A stretch of DNA of 64,000 bases from Amycolatopsis sp. NBC_01488 (GTDB lineage Bacteria > Actinomycetota > Actinomycetes > Mycobacteriales > Pseudonocardiaceae). The notes under the pieces are model-generated. The model had not been told where the DNA came from. It ran no database searches and saw only the letters and a program-made list of their open reading frames with translations. The stretch covers positions 9,210,501 through 9,274,500 of the forward strand of contig NZ_CP109434.1 of the NCBI RefSeq assembly GCF_036227105.1, given 5' to 3'. Made by a program: the position numbers and the translations under genes. Positions 1-8,500 of this stretch are shown here, piece by piece. Within the stretch, counting starts at the first letter, position 1. The number at the start of each line of letters is the position of its first letter.

Positions 1-1
1 G

Positions 2-49
2 ACCACGCAGCTCCTGGCCCTGGGCGACGCGCTGGCCGCGGACGCCTGA
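2..49 (+). CDS. 3' end of an unidentified protein (partial)
   Basis: The first 48 bases read as the last 15 codons of a plus-strand gene that begins outside the window, ending LALGDALAADA and TGA. The alanine- and leucine-rich helical tail and GC-rich third positions fit a real C-terminus. The product cannot be recognised. It is followed by an inverted-repeat region and then by a convergent gene. Confidence 0.5.
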   Translation, partial: TTQLLALGDALAADA

Positions 50-50
50 C

Positions 51-180
51 GGTCGGCTCGCGTACCCGGGCGGTCGGCTCAGCGGCCGACCCTCCAGGTA
101 CGCCGGCCGACCCTCCCGGTACGCGAACCGACTCCCTGGGTACGCCGGCCGACCCTCCGGGTACGCGAGCCGGCCCCTCC
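51..180. repeat. degenerate tandem and inverted repeat between convergent genes
   Basis: Four degenerate copies of a roughly 21-bp unit (GGTACGC-ggCCGACCCTCC type) lie in a row from about 107 to 180. An inverted copy precedes them: bases 55-69 (GGCTCGCGTACCCGG) are the perfect reverse complement of 157-171. Because the region separates two convergent genes, it could act as a bidirectional terminator in addition to being a small repeat. No poly-T tract is seen. Confidence 0.6.
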
Positions 181-184
181 GGAG

Positions 185-1315
185 CTACTTCGCCGCGTAG
201 GTCCAGAACTCGTGCATCAGCGGGGTCGGCGCCGGGCCGGTCATCTCGACCTGCGTCAGCAGGACCGTCGCCGTGCCGGTCGCCGGGACCACGTGCCAGG
301 CCGTTCCGGCGCCGCCGATCCAGCCGTAGCGGCCCGGGACCTCCCACGGCTCCTTCGCCTCGACGTCCACCGAGCCGCCGTACCCCCAGCCCTGGCCCTG
401 CAGGAACATCCGCCCGGCCTCGCGCTGGGCCGGCGTCAGGTGGTCGGTCGTCATCCGGTGCACCGACTCGGGCGTCAGCAGCCGGTGGTCGCCGACCGTA
501 CCCTCGGCCAGCAGGAACCGGGCGAACGCGAGCAGGTCGTCGGCCGTCGAAACCAGGCCCGCCGCGCCGGAGGGGAACGGCGGCACGACGCTCCACCGGC
601 CTTCCGGTGCGTCGACCAGGCGGAGCCCCTCCTCGCCGCGGCGGTACGCGCTGGTGAACCGGCCCAGCGCCGCGGTCGGCACGGCGAACCCGGTGTCGGC
701 CATGCCCAGCGGCTCGAACAGCCGCTCCGCCAGGAACTCCGGCAGCGGCCGGCCCGACACCCGCGCGATCAGCACGCCCTGGATCGCCGAACCGGTGCCG
801 TAGAGCCACCCCTCCCCCGGCTGGTGCAGCAGCGGCACCTGCGCCAGCGCGGCCAGCCACTCGTCCGGCGCCAGGTTTCCCGGCGGTGCCGCCGGGTGGC
901 CCAGCACCTGCAGCAGCAGGTCGACCGCGGGCAGCGTCATGTCCGCCGCGAAGCCGTACCCGCAGCGGAACGTCAGCAGGTCGGCCACCGTGATCGGGCG
1001 GACGGCGGGCACGACGTCGTCGACCGGTCCGGCCGGCGTCCGCACGACCACCGGCGACGTCAGCTCCGGCAGCCACCGCGCGATCGGGTCGTCCAGCGCG
1101 AGCTCGCCGTCGTCGACGAGCAGCATGACCGCCGCGGCGACGATCGGCTTGGTCAGCGACGCGATGCGGAACACCGAGTCCCGCGCCATCGGCACGGTGC
1201 CGCCGGCGTCGGCCGAGCCCACGACCGCCGCCTCGACCTGGTCGCCGTGCGCGATCAAGGCCACCGCGCCGGGCAGGTCCGCGGCGTGCTGCTTCAGCAG
1301 TTCGGTCAGCATCAT
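185..1315 (-). CDS. serine hydrolase, beta-lactamase/class C-like family
   Basis: A 376-residue protein of the beta-lactamase/DD-peptidase fold (Pfam Beta-lactamase). The SxxK nucleophile motif is FRIASLTK near residue 53, and a Tyr motif LYGTGS lies near residue 170. There is no obvious signal peptide, so it is probably a cytoplasmic esterase or amidase-like hydrolase rather than an antibiotic-resistance enzyme. Its ATG follows the stop of the upstream acetyltransferase gene with no spacer (TGAATGATG), so it is the third gene of an acuC-pat-hydrolase operon and should be translationally coupled. A second ATG immediately follows the first. The substrate cannot be predicted; a role linked to acylated metabolites is only a context-based guess. 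Confidence 0.85.
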   Translation of the reverse strand: MMLTELLKQHAADLPGAVALIAHGDQVEAAVVGSADAGGTVPMARDSVFRIASLTKPIVAAAVMLLVDDGELALDDPIARWLPELTSPVVVRTPAGPVDDVVPAVRPITVADLLTFRCGYGFAADMTLPAVDLLLQVLGHPAAPPGNLAPDEWLAALAQVPLLHQPGEGWLYGTGSAIQGVLIARVSGRPLPEFLAERLFEPLGMADTGFAVPTAALGRFTSAYRRGEEGLRLVDAPEGRWSVVPPFPSGAAGLVSTADDLLAFARFLLAEGTVGDHRLLTPESVHRMTTDHLTPAQREAGRMFLQGQGWGYGGSVDVEAKEPWEVPGRYGWIGGAGTAWHVVPATGTATVLLTQVEMTGPAPTPLMHEFWTYAAK

Positions 1316-3997
1316 TCAGTCCAGGGGGTTGATGGCGCGCAGGCGCCGCGGGCCGGTGTCGGGCCGCGACGGCGGCGGCCCCAGCACGAGCCGCGCGTTG
1401 GCGACGAAGGCGCCGTCCGGCGACGCCAGGATCGGGTCCAGCACCAGGGACCGGACCTCCGGGTTGTCCTCGGCGAGCGCGGCGACGCGCAGCACCATGT
1501 CCTGCAGGGCGGCGAGATCGGCGGGCTCGTCGCCGCGGTAGCCGGTGAGCAGCGGCGCCGTCCGCGGCTCACGCAGCAGCGTCGCGGCGTCGACGTCGGT
1601 GAGCGGCACCGCCCGGTAGGCGCGGTCGCCCAGCAGCGTGCTGACCAGCCCCGACAGCCCGAACGACACGAGCGTGCCGAACGACGGGTCGTCCTGCAGC
1701 CCGATCACGCACGACAGGCCCTTCGGGGCCATCCGCTGGACGTACACGTCGTCGTCGCCGGAGATCTCGCGCAGCATTTCGTAGGCGGTGCGCACCGAGT
1801 CTTCGGACGCCAGGTCGAGCCGCACCCCGGCCAGGTCGGGGCGGCCGCGCAGCCGCTCGTCGACGGCCTTGAGCGTCACCGGGTAGCCCAGCTCGGCCGC
1901 CGCCGCGACGGCCTCGTCCACTGTGGACGCCACACGGAACGGGACGACGTCGATGCCGTAGCAGCCCAGCAGCCGCACGACGTCGGTGTCGGACAGCAGC
2001 GTCGTCTTGCCGTTCTCGGCTTCGAGGAACTCGCGCACGATGCCCTGCGCCTGCTCGGTGTGGATCCCCGGTGGGGTCACGAGCGTGCCCTGCGGACGTT
2101 GCCGCCATGCCGCGTACCGGATGACCCGGGCGAGGGCGTTCACCGCGCGTTCCGGGCTCGGGTAGGACGGGATCGAGCCGCGCGTCGGCACGCCGTCGGC
2201 CGTCGACACCGCGAGTTCGTCGGGAACGCCTTCGGCGGCGAGGAACGTCGAGACGATCGGCTTGCGCTGCCCCAGTTCGACCACGGTTTCGCGCAAAGCG
2301 CGCGCGTAGGCCGTGCCGGGGATGGCCACCGGCGGTGCGAACACGACGACCAACGCGTCGGTGTCCGGCGAGGTGAGCGCCTCGCCGACCGCCTTGGCGA
2401 AGTCGTCCGGCCCGGCCTGCGGGCCGACGTCCACCGGGTCGAACGCCAGCCGCAGGCCCTGCATCCGCGCGGTGTCGGCGGCCAGCAGCCCGATCGCGCT
2501 GGAGTTGCCGACGATCGCCACCCGCGGGCCGGCGGGCAGCGGCTGGTGGGCGAAGACGAGCGCGGTGTCGAACAGCTGCGCCAGCGACTCCACCCGCACG
2601 ACGCCGGCCTGTTCGAACAGGGCCTGCACGCTGGCCTCGTCGATCTCCGTGGACGTCGCGGCCAGCTGCGGGCGAACGGCGTGCCGCCCCGACTTGACCG
2701 CGACGATCGGTTTCGTGCGGGCCAGGCGGCGGGCCAGCCGCGCGAACTTGCGCGGGTTGCCGAACGACTCGAGGTACAGCAGCACGAGGTCGGTGTCCGG
2801 GTCGGTTTCCCAGTACTGCAGGAGATCGTTGCCGGAGACGTCGGCGCGGTTGCCAGCCGAGACGAACGTCGAGAGGCCGAGGCCGCGCGACTCGGCGTCG
2901 GCGAGGATCGCGGTGCCCAGCGCGCCGGACTGGCAGAAGAACCCGGTGCGCCCGCGCCCGGGCAGGCGCGGGGCGAGGGTGGCGTTGAGGCGGATGCCGG
3001 GCGCGGTGTTCAGCACGCCGAGCGCGTTCGGCCCGACGACGCGCATGCCGTGCGCCCGCGCCTCGCCGACCAGCCGCAGCTCGGCGTGCAGGCCGTGCGG
3101 GCCGGCTTCGGCGAACCCGCTGGAGAGGATCAGCAGCGTCTTGACGCCCTTCGCGAGGCAAGCGTCCAAAACGGACTCGACGGCCTCGGCGGGCACCGCG
3201 ACGACGGCCAGGTCGACCGGGTCCGGGATGTCGAGCACCGACGGGTACGCGCGGACGCCGCGGATCGAGCGGTGCTCCGGGTTGACCGGGTAAACCGTGC
3301 CGGTGAACGCGGCGGCCAGCAGGTTCACGAAGGCGACGTGGCCGACCTTGCCCGGCTCGGCGGACGCGCCGATCACCGCGACCGACGCCGGGTGCAGCAG
3401 GTTGTGCACGCTGCGCGCCTCGGCCGCCTGCTCCCGGGAGCGCGCGACCGCGAGGGACTCCTCGGTCGGGTCGATGTCGAACTCCAGGTGCAGCACGCCT
3501 TCTTCGATCTCGCGGCTGACCTGGTAGCCGGCGTCGCGGAAGACCCGCACCATGGCGGCGTTCTCGGCCAGCACCTCGGCGACGAACCGGCGCAGCCCGC
3601 ATTCCGACGCGGCCGCGGCGAGGTGTTCCAGCAGGATCGAGCCCAGGCCGCGGCCCTGGTGCGCGTCGCTGACGACGAAGGCGACCTCCGCCGACGGCCC
3701 GTGGTCGAGCCGTTCGTACCGGCCGACCGCGACGATGTCGTCGCCGAGGAAGGCGGCGAACGCGACCCGGTCGTGGTGGTCGACCGTGGAGAACCGCTTG
3801 AGGTCCTTCTCGGGGATCCGCGGGTAGGCACCGAAGTAGCGGAAGTAGCGGGTGCGCTCGGAGAGCTTGCCGTGGAAGGCGACGAGGCCGTCGGCGTCGG
3901 TGGGGACGATCGGGCGCAGGTGGACGGTGCCGCCGTCGGACAGCACGACGTCGGCCTCCCAGTCACGGGGGTAGTCGAAGGGATCCCGGCCGGCCAT
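1316..3997 (-). CDS. GNAT / NDP-forming acyl-CoA synthetase-like protein acetyltransferase (Pat type)
   Basis: An 893-residue protein with an N-terminal GNAT domain (about residues 20-170; acetyl-CoA loop around GRGLGSILLEHLA). It is followed by CoA-binding, succinyl-CoA-ligase-like and C-terminal ATP-grasp segments. This inverted order, with GNAT first, is that of Streptomyces lividans PatA, a lysine acetyltransferase that controls acyl-CoA synthetases. The catalytic His motif of active NDP-forming synthetases (SHTGxLxGSD) is replaced by AATSTEIDEAS near residue 449. The synthetase half is therefore probably a sensor rather than an enzyme. I chose the ATG at 3997 because it opens the conserved sequence two bases after the acuC stop; the open frame upstream overlaps acuC. 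Pairing with a deacetylase suggests a reversible acetylation switch. Confidence 0.9.
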   Translation of the reverse strand: MAGRDPFDYPRDWEADVVLSDGGTVHLRPIVPTDADGLVAFHGKLSERTRYFRYFGAYPRIPEKDLKRFSTVDHHDRVAFAAFLGDDIVAVGRYERLDHGPSAEVAFVVSDAHQGRGLGSILLEHLAAAASECGLRRFVAEVLAENAAMVRVFRDAGYQVSREIEEGVLHLEFDIDPTEESLAVARSREQAAEARSVHNLLHPASVAVIGASAEPGKVGHVAFVNLLAAAFTGTVYPVNPEHRSIRGVRAYPSVLDIPDPVDLAVVAVPAEAVESVLDACLAKGVKTLLILSSGFAEAGPHGLHAELRLVGEARAHGMRVVGPNALGVLNTAPGIRLNATLAPRLPGRGRTGFFCQSGALGTAILADAESRGLGLSTFVSAGNRADVSGNDLLQYWETDPDTDLVLLYLESFGNPRKFARLARRLARTKPIVAVKSGRHAVRPQLAATSTEIDEASVQALFEQAGVVRVESLAQLFDTALVFAHQPLPAGPRVAIVGNSSAIGLLAADTARMQGLRLAFDPVDVGPQAGPDDFAKAVGEALTSPDTDALVVVFAPPVAIPGTAYARALRETVVELGQRKPIVSTFLAAEGVPDELAVSTADGVPTRGSIPSYPSPERAVNALARVIRYAAWRQRPQGTLVTPPGIHTEQAQGIVREFLEAENGKTTLLSDTDVVRLLGCYGIDVVPFRVASTVDEAVAAAAELGYPVTLKAVDERLRGRPDLAGVRLDLASEDSVRTAYEMLREISGDDDVYVQRMAPKGLSCVIGLQDDPSFGTLVSFGLSGLVSTLLGDRAYRAVPLTDVDAATLLREPRTAPLLTGYRGDEPADLAALQDMVLRVAALAEDNPEVRSLVLDPILASPDGAFVANARLVLGPPPSRPDTGPRRLRAINPLD

Positions 3998-3999
3998 CG

Positions 4000-5169
4000 T
4001 CAGTCCCTGGGGTCGTCCGGGTCGAGGCCGTGCAAGGGGAAGACGGCCCGGCGGGTGTCCCGGACGGCGACGTCGACCGGGTCGTCCTCGCCGTCGCCCC
4101 ACGGCTTGAACTCGGTTTCGCGGTCGTCGGTCATGGCCACGGGCAGCTCGGCGTTCGGCGCGGCTTTCGTGACGGTGGCGACCCAGCCGGGCGGCAGCGG
4201 CGTCGCGGGGGCGACGTCCCGGTCGAGGACGGTGGCGATCAGGTGCGTCCACGACCGCGGGACGACCCGGATCAGCTGGTACCCGCCCCCGCCGACGGCG
4301 AGCCACTTGCCGCCGGCGTACGTCTCGGCGAGGTCGCGAAGGGTGGCGTAGATGGTGCGGTGCCCGTCGACTGACAGCGACAGATCAGCTAGGGGGTCTT
4401 CTTCGTGCGAGTCGACGCCGCACTGGGTGAACAGCAGCTGCGGCTCGAAGTCGGCCAGGAGCGAGGGGACGACGGCGTTGAACGCGCGCAGCCACCCGGG
4501 ATCGCGAGTGCGCGGCGGCAGCGGGACGTTGACCGCGGTGCCGTCGGCCTTCCCACGGCCCGTCTCGGCGGAGTACCCGGTGCCCGGCCAGAGCGTGAAG
4601 GGGTGCTGGTGCATCGAGATGGTGAGGACGCGGGGATCGTCGTAGAAGGCGGCCTGGACGCCGTCGCCGTGGTGGACGTCGGTGTCGATGTAGGCGATGC
4701 GCTCGAAGCCGTGGTCGAGCAACCACGAGATGGCCACGGCGCAGTCGTTGTAGACGCAGAACCCGGACGCCTGGTCGCGCATGGCGTGGTGGAGCCCACC
4801 GGCGATGTTGACGGCCCGGGTGGCTTCGCCTTCGGCGATCTTCCGGGCAGCGAGCAGCGTCGACCCGACGACCAGCGCGGAGGCGTCGTGCATGTCGGAG
4901 AAGACGGGGTTGTCGGCGGTCCCGAGCCCGTGCCCGACATCCCACCCGACGAGCGGCGCCTCCCGCACGGCGGCGATGTATTCGGGGGCGTGGACGCGCA
5001 GCAGCTCCTCGTCCCCGGCGCCGGTGGGGACGAGCAGAGGAACGTCGTCGAGCACGCCGAGCTCGGTGGCCAGCCGGACGGTGAGCTCCAGCCGGACGGG
5101 GTTGAACGGATGGTCCCCGCCCAGGTCATAACCGAGCAGAGCGGAGTCCCAAACAACAGCCGGCGACAT
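4000..5169 (-). CDS. acuC: acetoin utilization / protein lysine deacetylase AcuC
   Basis: A 389-residue class I-type histone deacetylase family protein. Family landmarks are visible: YIDTDVHHGDGVQ (metal-binding Asp and His and the catalytic His pair), an earlier histidine segment GGLHHAM, and GGGGYQL near the C-terminus. In Bacillus, AcuC removes acetyl groups from acetyl-CoA synthetase, reactivating it. Here it is the first gene of an operon with the Pat-type acetyltransferase (2-bp gap) and a hydrolase, so writer and eraser are co-transcribed. The start is placed at the ATG giving MSPAVVWDSALLGYD, the usual AcuC N-terminus; the frame continues upstream without a plausible start. Confidence 0.93.
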   Translation of the reverse strand: MSPAVVWDSALLGYDLGGDHPFNPVRLELTVRLATELGVLDDVPLLVPTGAGDEELLRVHAPEYIAAVREAPLVGWDVGHGLGTADNPVFSDMHDASALVVGSTLLAARKIAEGEATRAVNIAGGLHHAMRDQASGFCVYNDCAVAISWLLDHGFERIAYIDTDVHHGDGVQAAFYDDPRVLTISMHQHPFTLWPGTGYSAETGRGKADGTAVNVPLPPRTRDPGWLRAFNAVVPSLLADFEPQLLFTQCGVDSHEEDPLADLSLSVDGHRTIYATLRDLAETYAGGKWLAVGGGGYQLIRVVPRSWTHLIATVLDRDVAPATPLPPGWVATVTKAAPNAELPVAMTDDRETEFKPWGDGEDDPVDVAVRDTRRAVFPLHGLDPDDPRD

Positions 5170-5442
5170 GCGGTCGACTGTAGTGCCGATCGGCGGAATC
5201 CGTGGACCGGAAAGGCCGGATCCCCGTGGTTGGCGGCGTCGGACCAGCGACGCTCCTCCCGCGGCGGCGGGCTCACGCCGAGGTCGTGGGCCGACAGCCG
5301 GGCTGCTCCCGGCCGGGATCGCCGGACGGCGCCCCGGCGACCGGCTCCAGCCCGGGCGACCCGAGTCGGCGATGGCTCCCGCCCTCGCCACCACTGCGCG
5401 GGCAGGGTGCCCGCCGCCTTCGCTGCCCCGGCAGGCGTTCGG

Positions 5443-6288
5443 TCAGCCCGGCAGGGTGCCCGTCGCCGCGGGGCGGTTCGGGTCTCGGGACCAGTGGGAC
5501 CACGAGCCCGCGTACAAGCCGGCGCCCGGGTGGCCCGCCAGCTCCAGGGCCAGGACCACCGAACTCGCCGTCACTCCCGAGCCGCAGTACGCGCCGACCG
5601 GCTCGCCCGGCCGGAGGCCCAGGTCCGCGAAGCGGGCGGCCAGCTCCTCGGGCGCGCGCCAGTGACCGTCTTCGGCGATGTGACCGGCGAACGGCGCGTT
5701 CACCGCGCCCGGGATGTGGCCCGCCCGCGGGTCGACCGGCTCGGTCTCGCCCGTGTAGCGCTGCGCCGCCCGGGCGTCGAGCAGGAGGCCGTCGCGGGCC
5801 AGCGCCGCCGCTTCGTCCGCGTCGAGCACGGGCATGCCGCCCGGGCGGACCGTGATGTCCCCCGGCTCGGGGCGCGCCGGTTCCGTGCTCACCGGGTGGC
5901 CGCCGGCGGTCCACGCAGCGTAACCGCCGTCGAGCACCGTCACCTCGTCGTGGCCCGCCCAGCGCAGCAGCCACCACGCTCGCGCAGCGACGGAGCCGTC
6001 GGCGTCGTCGTAGACCACCACCGGCGCGGCCGCCCGGACGCCGGCCGCGCGCAGGTCGCGCTGCAGGTCGGCCGGGTCGGGCAGCGGGTGCCGGCCGCCC
6101 TCGCCCGGCTCGCCCGCGAGCACGCGGTCGAGGTCGGTGAAGACCGCGCCGGGCACGTGCCCCTCGCGGTACGAATCGGCGCCGGGCGGGCCGGCGAGCC
6201 GCCAGCGGACGTCGAGGACGACGGGCCGGTCCCCGGCCGGGCCGGCCAGCGCGGTGGCCAGGTCGGTGGTGCTGATCAGCGGACGCAT
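5443..6288 (-). CDS. sseA: thiosulfate/3-mercaptopyruvate sulfurtransferase (tandem rhodanese)
   Basis: A 281-residue two-domain rhodanese. The N-terminal domain carries the interface motif DVRWRLAGPPG, and the C-terminal domain holds the active-site loop YCGSGVTAS with the persulfide-forming cysteine. The closing segment LYAGSWSHWSRDPNRP is typical of actinobacterial SseA. The enzyme moves sulfane sulfur from thiosulfate or mercaptopyruvate to cyanide or thiol acceptors in the cytoplasm. Two nearby ATGs, at 6297 and 6288, could initiate; I use 6288 (MRPLIST). It is monocistronic, with 273 bp of apparently empty sequence between its end and acuC, and is divergent from ideR. Confidence 0.88.
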   Translation of the reverse strand: MRPLISTTDLATALAGPAGDRPVVLDVRWRLAGPPGADSYREGHVPGAVFTDLDRVLAGEPGEGGRHPLPDPADLQRDLRAAGVRAAAPVVVYDDADGSVAARAWWLLRWAGHDEVTVLDGGYAAWTAGGHPVSTEPARPEPGDITVRPGGMPVLDADEAAALARDGLLLDARAAQRYTGETEPVDPRAGHIPGAVNAPFAGHIAEDGHWRAPEELAARFADLGLRPGEPVGAYCGSGVTASSVVLALELAGHPGAGLYAGSWSHWSRDPNRPAATGTLPG

Positions 6289-6530
6289 GCCTCCCATCTT
6301 CCAGCGGCCGCCCGCCCGGCCGCGCCGGGGTGCGGACATGTCCGTCAACGGCGAGTTGTCACCGATCTGGCCGAAAGCAGGCGGAGACGGACCGCAGCCG
6401 ACCCACTCGTGGTGCCGGGTTCCGCCGTGGCTGCCGGTCTGATGGGTAACCATCGGCGCAGTATCCCCAAGGCCCGCCGCCGCTGTCGGGGTCAACGACT
6501 ACGATGAGCAACGCGGACGAAGGGGACAGC

Positions 6531-7220
6531 GTGAACGATCTCATCGACACCACCGAGATGTACTTGCGTACGATCTACGAGCTCGAAGAAGAAGGTGTCG
6601 TTCCGCTGCGTGCCCGCATCGCCGAGCGCCTGCAGCAGAGCGGCCCGACCGTGAGCCAGACCGTCGCCCGGATGGAGCGCGACGGGCTCGTGGTGGTCGC
6701 CGACGACCGGCACCTCCAGCTGACCGACCACGGCCGCGAACTGGCCATCGCCGTCATGCGCAAGCACCGCCTGGCCGAGCGCCTCCTCGTCGACGTCATC
6801 GGGCTCGAGTGGGAGCACGTCCACAACGAGGCGTGCCGGTGGGAGCACGTGATGAGCGAGGCCGTCGAGCGCAAGCTGGTCAAGCTGCTCGACCACCCGA
6901 CCACGTCGCCGTACGGCAACCCGATCCCCGGCCTGGACAAGCTGGGCGACGGCGACCCGGCACCGCCCGCCGAGGCCGACCTCGTCCGGCTCGACGAGTT
7001 CGCCCGCACCGGTGGCGGTCGCGTCGAGATCCGGCGGATCGCCGAGCACGTCCAGCTGGACGAGTCGCTGATGACCGAGCTCAAGTCCGTCGGCATCGTG
7101 CCGGGCGGCACGGTCACGATCGGCCGGGCCAACGGCGGCACCGTCGAGGTCACCGGCGGCGAGACCACCGCCCAGGTCGCCAGCTCCGCGCTGCACGCAG
7201 TCCTGGCGCAAGCCAGGTGA
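6531..7220 (+). CDS. ideR: iron-dependent DtxR-family regulator IdeR
   Basis: A 229-residue DtxR-family repressor with an N-terminal winged helix (ARIAERLQQSGPTVSQTV), a dimerisation and metal domain, and a C-terminal SH3-like FeoA domain. Starting at the GTG at 6531, the metal ligands fall at Met10, His79, Glu83, His98, Cys102, Glu105 and His106, exactly the IdeR/DtxR numbering. AAGGGGAC lies just upstream as ribosome binding site. An ATG nine codons earlier is possible but spoils this register. Cys102 points to iron rather than manganese sensing. The stop overlaps the galK start by four bases (GTGA), so galactose genes are translationally coupled to the iron regulator. Confidence 0.95.
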   Translation: MNDLIDTTEMYLRTIYELEEEGVVPLRARIAERLQQSGPTVSQTVARMERDGLVVVADDRHLQLTDHGRELAIAVMRKHRLAERLLVDVIGLEWEHVHNEACRWEHVMSEAVERKLVKLLDHPTTSPYGNPIPGLDKLGDGDPAPPAEADLVRLDEFARTGGGRVEIRRIAEHVQLDESLMTELKSVGIVPGGTVTIGRANGGTVEVTGGETTAQVASSALHAVLAQAR

Positions 7221-8401
7221 GCCCGGCTTCGGAGGCCGCGGCGGCGTTCCGCACCGTGCACGGCCGCGAGCCGGCCGGCGTGTGGTCCGCGCCGGGGCGC
7301 GTCAACCTGATCGGCGAGCACACCGACTACAACGACGGCTTCGTGCTGCCGTTCGCGCTGCCGCACCGCCTGGCCGCGGCGGCGGCACCCCGCGAGGACG
7401 GCGTCCTCTCGGTAGCCACCCTCGGCGACGACGGCCAGCTCCAGCGCTCCGGCGAGCTCAAGATCGCCGACCTGGAACCGGGCGCGGTCGCGGGGTGGGC
7501 CGCGTACCCGGCGGGAGTCGCCTGGGTGCTGCGCGACCAGGGCTTCGCGGCCGGCGCCGACCTGGTGGTCGCCGGGGACGTGCCGTCGGGGGCGGGACTG
7601 TCCTCCTCCCACGCGCTCGAGTGCGCGGTGTCGCTGGCGTTGCTCGGCCTGGCCGGGCTGGAGCTGAGCGCACGCGGCGACCGCGTGCCGACGCGGCCCC
7701 AGGTGGCGCGGTGGGTCCAGCGCTCGGAAAACGACTTCGTCGGCGCGCCCACCGGCCTGCTCGACCAGACGGCGTCCCTCTGCTGCACCGAGTCCCACGT
7801 GCTCTTCCTCGACGTCCGGTCGGGCGAGCAGGAGCAGGTGCCGTTCGGCCTGGCCGACGCCGGGCTGCAGGTGCTGATCATGGACACCCGCACGAAGCAC
7901 TCGCACGCCGAGGGCGGCTACGGCGAGCGTCGCCGCGGCACCGAGCGGGCCGCCGAGCTGCTCGGGGTGAAGGCGCTGCGCGACGTCACCGTCGAGGGGC
8001 TGTCCGAGGCGCTCGACCGGCTGCCCGACGACCTGGTGCCGCTCGTGCGGCACGTCGTCACCGAAAACCAGCGAGTCCTCGAGGTCGTCGAGCTGCTGCG
8101 CGCCGGCCGGCTGGCCGACATCGGCCCGTACTTGGACGCCTCCCACGTCAGCATGCGCGACGACTACCGGATCTCCACGGCCGAGCTGGACCTCGCGGTC
8201 GACTCGGCGCGGGCGGCCGGCGCCCTCGGCTCCCGGATGACCGGCGGTGGCTTCGGCGGCTCGGCGATCGCGCTGGTCCGCGACGCCGACCTGGACGCCG
8301 TCAAGGCAGCCGTCGAAGCGGCGTACGAGAAGGCGGGCTACCGGCGCCCGCGGATGTTCACCGCGGTGCCCTCCCGCGGCGCCGGGCGCGACGAGCTCTG
8401 A
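7217..8401 (+). CDS. galK: galactokinase
   Basis: A 394-residue GHMP kinase that phosphorylates galactose at C1 with ATP, the first committed Leloir step. Visible motifs are the galactokinase signature GRVNLIGEHTDYNDGF near residue 25, the ATP loop PSGAGLSSSHALE near residue 120 (His where most homologues have Ala), and the C-terminal GGGFGGS motif near 347. The GTG start overlaps the ideR stop, without a convincing Shine-Dalgarno of its own, consistent with termination-reinitiation. galE follows after a strong hairpin. No uridylyltransferase (galT) is present in this window. Confidence 0.95.
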   Translation: MSPASEAAAAFRTVHGREPAGVWSAPGRVNLIGEHTDYNDGFVLPFALPHRLAAAAAPREDGVLSVATLGDDGQLQRSGELKIADLEPGAVAGWAAYPAGVAWVLRDQGFAAGADLVVAGDVPSGAGLSSSHALECAVSLALLGLAGLELSARGDRVPTRPQVARWVQRSENDFVGAPTGLLDQTASLCCTESHVLFLDVRSGEQEQVPFGLADAGLQVLIMDTRTKHSHAEGGYGERRRGTERAAELLGVKALRDVTVEGLSEALDRLPDDLVPLVRHVVTENQRVLEVVELLRAGRLADIGPYLDASHVSMRDDYRISTAELDLAVDSARAAGALGSRMTGGGFGGSAIALVRDADLDAVKAAVEAAYEKAGYRRPRMFTAVPSRGAGRDEL

Positions 8402-8405
8402 GGCC

Positions 8406-8445
8406 GCGCGGGTCCGCCCGGGGCAACCCCCGCGCGGACCCGCGC
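8406..8445 (+). terminator. hairpin between galK and galE
   Basis: Perfect 12-bp arms at 8406-8417 (GCGCGGGTCCGC) and 8434-8445, with a further inner CGGGG/CCCCG stem. It starts five bases after the galK stop and precedes galE by 55 bases. There is no T tract. It may terminate ideR-galK transcription or stabilise the upstream mRNA, leaving galE with its own or reduced expression. Confidence 0.65.
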
Positions 8446-8500
8446 GTCGTCGAGGGGGAAGACTGAAGCGCACAGTCACCCTCGGCAGGAAGGCCTGGAT

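Noticed and set aside
212..4351. Very long plus-strand open frame (1379 codons) opposite the hydrolase and acetyltransferase genes
   Set aside because: Arginine-, glutamine- and histidine-rich antisense shadow caused by high GC; the minus strand carries clear families across the whole stretch.
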